From: Cellvibrionales bacterium UBA4495
Lineage (GTDB): Bacteria > Pseudomonadota > Gammaproteobacteria > Pseudomonadales > Porticoccaceae
Length of the DNA stretch: 25,983 nt
Direction of reading: 5' to 3'
Assembly (NCBI GenBank): GCA_002388905.1
Contig: DGNJ01000033.1
Coordinates: 963-26,945, forward strand
Shown here: piece by piece, positions 23,333-25,983 of the stretch
Position numbering within the stretch: the first letter of the stretch is position 1
Layout: the number at the start of each line of letters is the position of its first letter
Made by a program: the position numbers and the translations under genes
The notes under the pieces: generated by a model
Seen by the model: only the letters and a program-made list of their open reading frames with translations
Told to the model about the DNA's origin: nothing
Database searches by the model: none

Positions 23333-24730
23333 ATGTTCGAGACCGGAACATCGCGGCCGGCGGCCGGTGGCGCCGCCGAGGCCCGAAGCTGGCGGGATGC
23401 GCTGCTCGTCTATACCAATCCCAAGGTCGTCGCCCTCTTTTTTCTCGGTTTTTCCGCCGGCCTGCCCCTGCTTCTGGTGTTCTCTACCCTCACTGCCTGG
23501 CTTGCCGACGAGGGCCTGGCCAAGACCTCCATCGGTTTTTTCGGCTGGGTGGGCATCACCTATTCCATTAAAGTGCTCTGGGCGCCGGTAGTGGACAGGC
23601 TGCCGCTGCCCGGCCTGACCCGCTGGCTGGGTCAGCGACGCAGCTGGATGCTGATGGCTCAGTTGTGTGTGGCCGGCGGCCTGGCTGCCATGGTGACAAC
23701 CGACCCCACCGCAAGCCTGGCGCCCCTGGCGGTCAGTGCTGTCGTCGTCGCATTTGCCGCTGCCACCCAGGATGTGGCCATCGATGCCTTCCGTATCGAG
23801 TCCGCCATTGACGAGTACCAGGGCGCCATGTCGGCCACCTATATTTTCGGTTACCGTTTGGCCATGCTGGTCGCCGGCGCGGGAGCCTTTTACATCGCCC
23901 ACGGCTATGGCTGGGAAGTGGCTTACCTGTGCATGGCGGCCTTCATGCTGGTCGGCGTTGTGACTGTATTGCTGGTGTCGGAGCCGCCCCATCAACCGCG
24001 CCCGGAAACCCTGGCCCTGGAGCGGGAACTCCTGCATCGGCTGCATGCCGACCGGCCCGGTCTTCTGCATCGTCTGGAGGCCTGGTTCCTGGGTGCGGTG
24101 GTATCGCCCTTCGTGGACTTTTTCCGGCGCAACGGCGCCGTGGCCCTGGGCCTGCTGGCATTTATCGCGATCTATCGGCTCAGCGATATCACCATGGGCA
24201 TCATGGCCAACCCTTTCTACCTGGACCTGGGTTTCAGCAAGCTGGAAATCGCCAATATCGGCAAGGTCTTTGGCTTTTTGATGACCATCGCCGGCTCCTT
24301 TGTGGGTGGGCTCTTGGTGGTCCGCTACGGCATTCACCGGCCCCTGCTGGCGGGCGCGGTGCTGGTGGCCCTGACCAATCTGCTGTTCGCCCATCTGGCC
24401 CAGGTCGGCCCCGACATCCGCTGGCTGGCGGCGGTGATCAGCGCCGATAACCTCAGTGCCGGGTTTTCCAATGTGGCTTTTATCGCCTACCTGTCGAGTC
24501 TCACCAACCGCAGTTATACCGCCACCCAGTACGCCCTGTTCAGTTCCCTCATGACCCTGCCGGGCAAGTTCCTGAGTGGCTTTTCGGGGATTATCGTCGA
24601 TGCCAGCAACTACTCGGTGTTCTTCCTCTATTCCGCGGCCATGGGGCTGCCCGCCGTACTGATGGCGGCCTGGCTGTGGCGTCGGGCCCTGCGCGCCGAT
24701 GCCGGGGCCGAGCACCTGGCTCCCCGATGA
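23333..24730 (+). CDS. ampG: muropeptide permease AmpG (MFS)
   Basis: A 465-residue inner-membrane transporter that imports GlcNAc-1,6-anhydro-MurNAc peptides for recycling. Family features are NPKVVALFFLGFSAGLPLLLVFSTLTAWL, SIKVLWAPVVDRLPLPGLTRWLGQRRSWML, and the AATQDVAIDAFRIE segment with its conserved acidic residues. IFGYRLAMLVAGAGAFYIA and the second-half SNVAFIAYLSSLTNRSYTATQYALFSSL are also typical. I expect about 12-14 helices. The gene starts 9 bases after ampE. Together with ampD this gives import and amidase steps in one run, an arrangement that is not universal, as E. coli keeps ampG elsewhere. Confidence 0.94.
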   Translation: MFETGTSRPAAGGAAEARSWRDALLVYTNPKVVALFFLGFSAGLPLLLVFSTLTAWLADEGLAKTSIGFFGWVGITYSIKVLWAPVVDRLPLPGLTRWLGQRRSWMLMAQLCVAGGLAAMVTTDPTASLAPLAVSAVVVAFAAATQDVAIDAFRIESAIDEYQGAMSATYIFGYRLAMLVAGAGAFYIAHGYGWEVAYLCMAAFMLVGVVTVLLVSEPPHQPRPETLALERELLHRLHADRPGLLHRLEAWFLGAVVSPFVDFFRRNGAVALGLLAFIAIYRLSDITMGIMANPFYLDLGFSKLEIANIGKVFGFLMTIAGSFVGGLLVVRYGIHRPLLAGAVLVALTNLLFAHLAQVGPDIRWLAAVISADNLSAGFSNVAFIAYLSSLTNRSYTATQYALFSSLMTLPGKFLSGFSGIIVDASNYSVFFLYSAAMGLPAVLMAAWLWRRALRADAGAEHLAPR

Positions 24731-24771
24731 TCCGGAGCAGGGCAGAGCCGGGGGTGGTTCGAGCTGCCAGG

Positions 24772-24798
24772 GTTGAAAAGCCCGCCTTGCCCCCAATG
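24772..24798 (+). promoter_or_regulatory. possible sigma-32 promoter of fxsA
   Basis: GTTGAA (24772-24777) and CCCCAATG (24791-24798) are separated by 13 bases. The match to the CTTGAA / CCCCATNT consensus is good but not perfect. It lies 32 bases before the fxsA ATG. Confidence 0.5.
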
Positions 24799-24829
24799 TA
24801 ACCAACATACAGCCACCATGGGTCGAGCC

Positions 24830-25282
24830 ATGCGCTTTCTGTTTCTGCTTTTTATTGTTATTCCGGTTATCGAGATGTGGCTGCTGATCAAGGTCGGCGG
24901 CCTGATCGGTGCGTGGCCCACCATTGGCCTGGTATTGCTCACGGCGGTCATCGGTGTCGCCCTGCTGCGCCAGCAGGGTTTCCAGACCCTGACCCGGGGC
25001 CGCCGGCGCCTGGACGAGGGTGAGCTGCCCGCCCAGGAGATGCTGGAAGCCATGGTCCTGGCGGTGAGCGGCGCCCTGTTGCTGACGCCGGGGTTCATGA
25101 CCGACGGCTTCGGCTTTATGGGGCTGTTCCCGCCCACCCGGCGTCTTCTGGTGCGCTGGGCCATCAGCCGCTTCAAGCTGGTGTCATTTTCGGCCTATGG
25201 AGTCCACCCCCGGGACAGCGGGCGCGATCCCTCGGCCCTGGAAGGGGAATTCTGGCGGGACGACGATCCGCGCCGAAAGTAG
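24830..25282 (+). CDS. fxsA: FxsA family membrane protein
   Basis: A 150-residue inner-membrane protein of the FxsA family, named for suppressing F-plasmid exclusion of phage T7 when overproduced in E. coli; its normal role is not known. The N-terminal hydrophobic stretch (FLFLLFIVIPVIEMWLLIKVG) and the second (AWPTIGLVLLTAVIGVALLRQQG) match the family. LVLAVSGALLLTPGFMTDGFGFMGLFPPTR forms the third membrane segment with the conserved LLLTPGF(M/F)TD motif. The charged C-terminal tail is soluble. The ATG at 24830 matches the family start; an in-frame ATG at 24818 is possible, and neither has a strong ribosome-binding site. It precedes groES, as in E. coli. Confidence 0.93.
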   Translation: MRFLFLLFIVIPVIEMWLLIKVGGLIGAWPTIGLVLLTAVIGVALLRQQGFQTLTRGRRRLDEGELPAQEMLEAMVLAVSGALLLTPGFMTDGFGFMGLFPPTRRLLVRWAISRFKLVSFSAYGVHPRDSGRDPSALEGEFWRDDDPRRK

Positions 25283-25290
25283 TTTCCCCC

Positions 25291-25318
25291 CTTGAATTAC
25301 CGCCGGCGACCCCCATTG
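25291..25318 (+). promoter_or_regulatory. sigma-32 promoter P1 of groES-groEL
   Basis: CTTGAA (25291-25296) and CCCCATTG (25311-25318) are separated by 14 bases, a near-perfect RpoH promoter. It begins 9 bases after the fxsA stop and about 155 bases before the groES start. Confidence 0.85.
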
Positions 25319-25366
25319 AGGGGAGTGCCGGTTAGCAATCGGTATGAAATTTTTTACGCTGTCCCC

Positions 25367-25394
25367 CTTGAATTTGCCGGGGGTGACTCCAGAT
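25367..25394 (+). promoter_or_regulatory. second sigma-32-like promoter P2 of groES-groEL
   Basis: A second CTTGAA (25367-25372) and a weaker -10 CTCCAGAT (25387-25394) are separated by the same 14 bases, 76 bases downstream of P1. Both copies share the CCCCCTTGAATT core. Confidence 0.65.
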
Positions 25395-25472
25395 AGAGGT
25401 CAGTTCCGGAGTTTTGGCCCAGCCGGGCTCCGGGCTAGGGTTAACCAATAATAGAGTTGGAGAATGTCGAAA

Positions 25473-25766
25473 ATGAAAATTCGTCCCTTACACGATCGCG
25501 TTGTAGTGCGTCGCAAGGAAGAAGAGGAAAAAACCTCGGGCGGCATCGTCCTGCCCGGTTCCGCCAAGGAAAAACCCAACCAGGGTGAAGTTGTCGCCGT
25601 GGGCGAGGGTAAGCTCCTGGAAAACGGTGATGTGCGTCCCCTGGGTGTGAAGGTGGGCGACACCGTCGTCTTCGGCCGCTTTGCCGACAGCAACACCATC
25701 ACTGATGGCGACGACGAGCTGATCATCATGAGTGAGAGCGATATCTTCGGTGTCATCGAAGGTTGA
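25473..25766 (+). CDS. groES: co-chaperonin GroES
   Basis: A 97-residue GroES, the normal length, which caps GroEL in protein folding. It starts [31 protein letters not shown], with the mobile loop at KTSGGIVLP that binds Gro[22 protein letters not shown] and the end [16 protein letters not shown] follow. Two ATGs are close: 25464 is only one base from GGAG, while 25473 is ten bases away and matches the family N-terminus, so the latter is chosen. The gene is preceded by two sigma-32-type promoters and followed by groEL, with a 59-base gap. I see no CIRCE inverted repeat, so HrcA control is not indicated. Confidence 0.97.
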   Translation: MKIRPLHDRVVVRRKEEEEKTSGGIVLPGSAKEKPNQGEVVAVGEGKLLENGDVRPLGVKVGDTVVFGRFADSNTITDGDDELIIMSESDIFGVIEG

Positions 25767-25780
25767 TTCGCACTCGCTGA

Positions 25781-25983
<203 letters not shown>

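Noticed and set aside
22871..24808. A 645-codon open frame on the minus strand opposite ampE and ampG
   Set aside because: It is a shadow of GC-rich codons; its translation is rich in Q, G and H with no domain, and the plus strand holds two clear membrane proteins.

Overview
The window reads as chromosomal core DNA of a GC-rich gammaproteobacterium. The basis is the run rpsU - yqeY - dnaG - rpoD facing tsaD - folB - folK, a 412-residue Cca close to the enterobacterial enzyme, the order nadC / DUF1631 / ampD / ampE (as I recall it from Pseudomonas), and fxsA directly ahead of groES-groEL. A Pseudomonadales/Cellvibrionales-type marine bacterium fits, but genus cannot be set from this sequence. 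Almost every gene is a recognisable housekeeping or stress gene. I see no tRNA, rRNA, CRISPR array, insertion sequence, prophage or obvious transferred island.

Layout. (1) 1-3136, minus strand: the macromolecular-synthesis cluster rpsU - yqeY - dnaG - rpoD (rpoD cut by the window edge), with a strong sigma-70 promoter ahead of rpsU, an intrinsic terminator just after rpsU and a separate promoter ahead of rpoD. (2) 3278-5182, plus: tsaD, folB and folK, overlapping end to start (tRNA t6A modification and folate synthesis). (3) 5191-6111, minus: an Hsp20 small heat-shock gene with a sigma-32 promoter, followed after a weak terminator by a short DksA/TraR-type gene. (4) 6169-8165, minus: cca and a pteridine reductase overlapping by 4 bases. 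(5) 8294-11221, plus: a CorA-type metal transporter, an MscS channel and a zinc alcohol dehydrogenase, facing a dienelactone-hydrolase-family gene. (6) 12250-12721: a cold-shock gene with a long structured leader and a strong terminator. (7) 12780-16858: an exported aspartoacylase-like protein divergent from a 14-TM-type MFS exporter, then two poorly known envelope proteins (a two-helix membrane protein and a small lipoprotein). (8) 16865-19204, minus: djlA, a gamma-carbonic-anhydrase-like protein and nadC. (9) 19411-24730, plus: a DUF1631 protein, ampD, ampE and ampG, a peptidoglycan-recycling cluster. (10) 24830-25983, plus: fxsA, groES and the start of groEL.

How they work together. Heat shock is a recurring theme. 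Sigma-32-type promoters can be read ahead of hsp20, in tandem ahead of groES, and more weakly ahead of fxsA; the DksA-like gene seems placed to be reached by read-through from hsp20. AmpG imports anhydro-muropeptides and AmpD cleaves them, with AmpE beside them. The least understood parts are DUF1631 translationally coupled to ampD, the structured 185-base ampD-ampE gap, the two-helix membrane protein at 15723, and a possible leader-terminator pairing in the cold-shock mRNA. I found no clear evidence of a wholly new multi-gene system.
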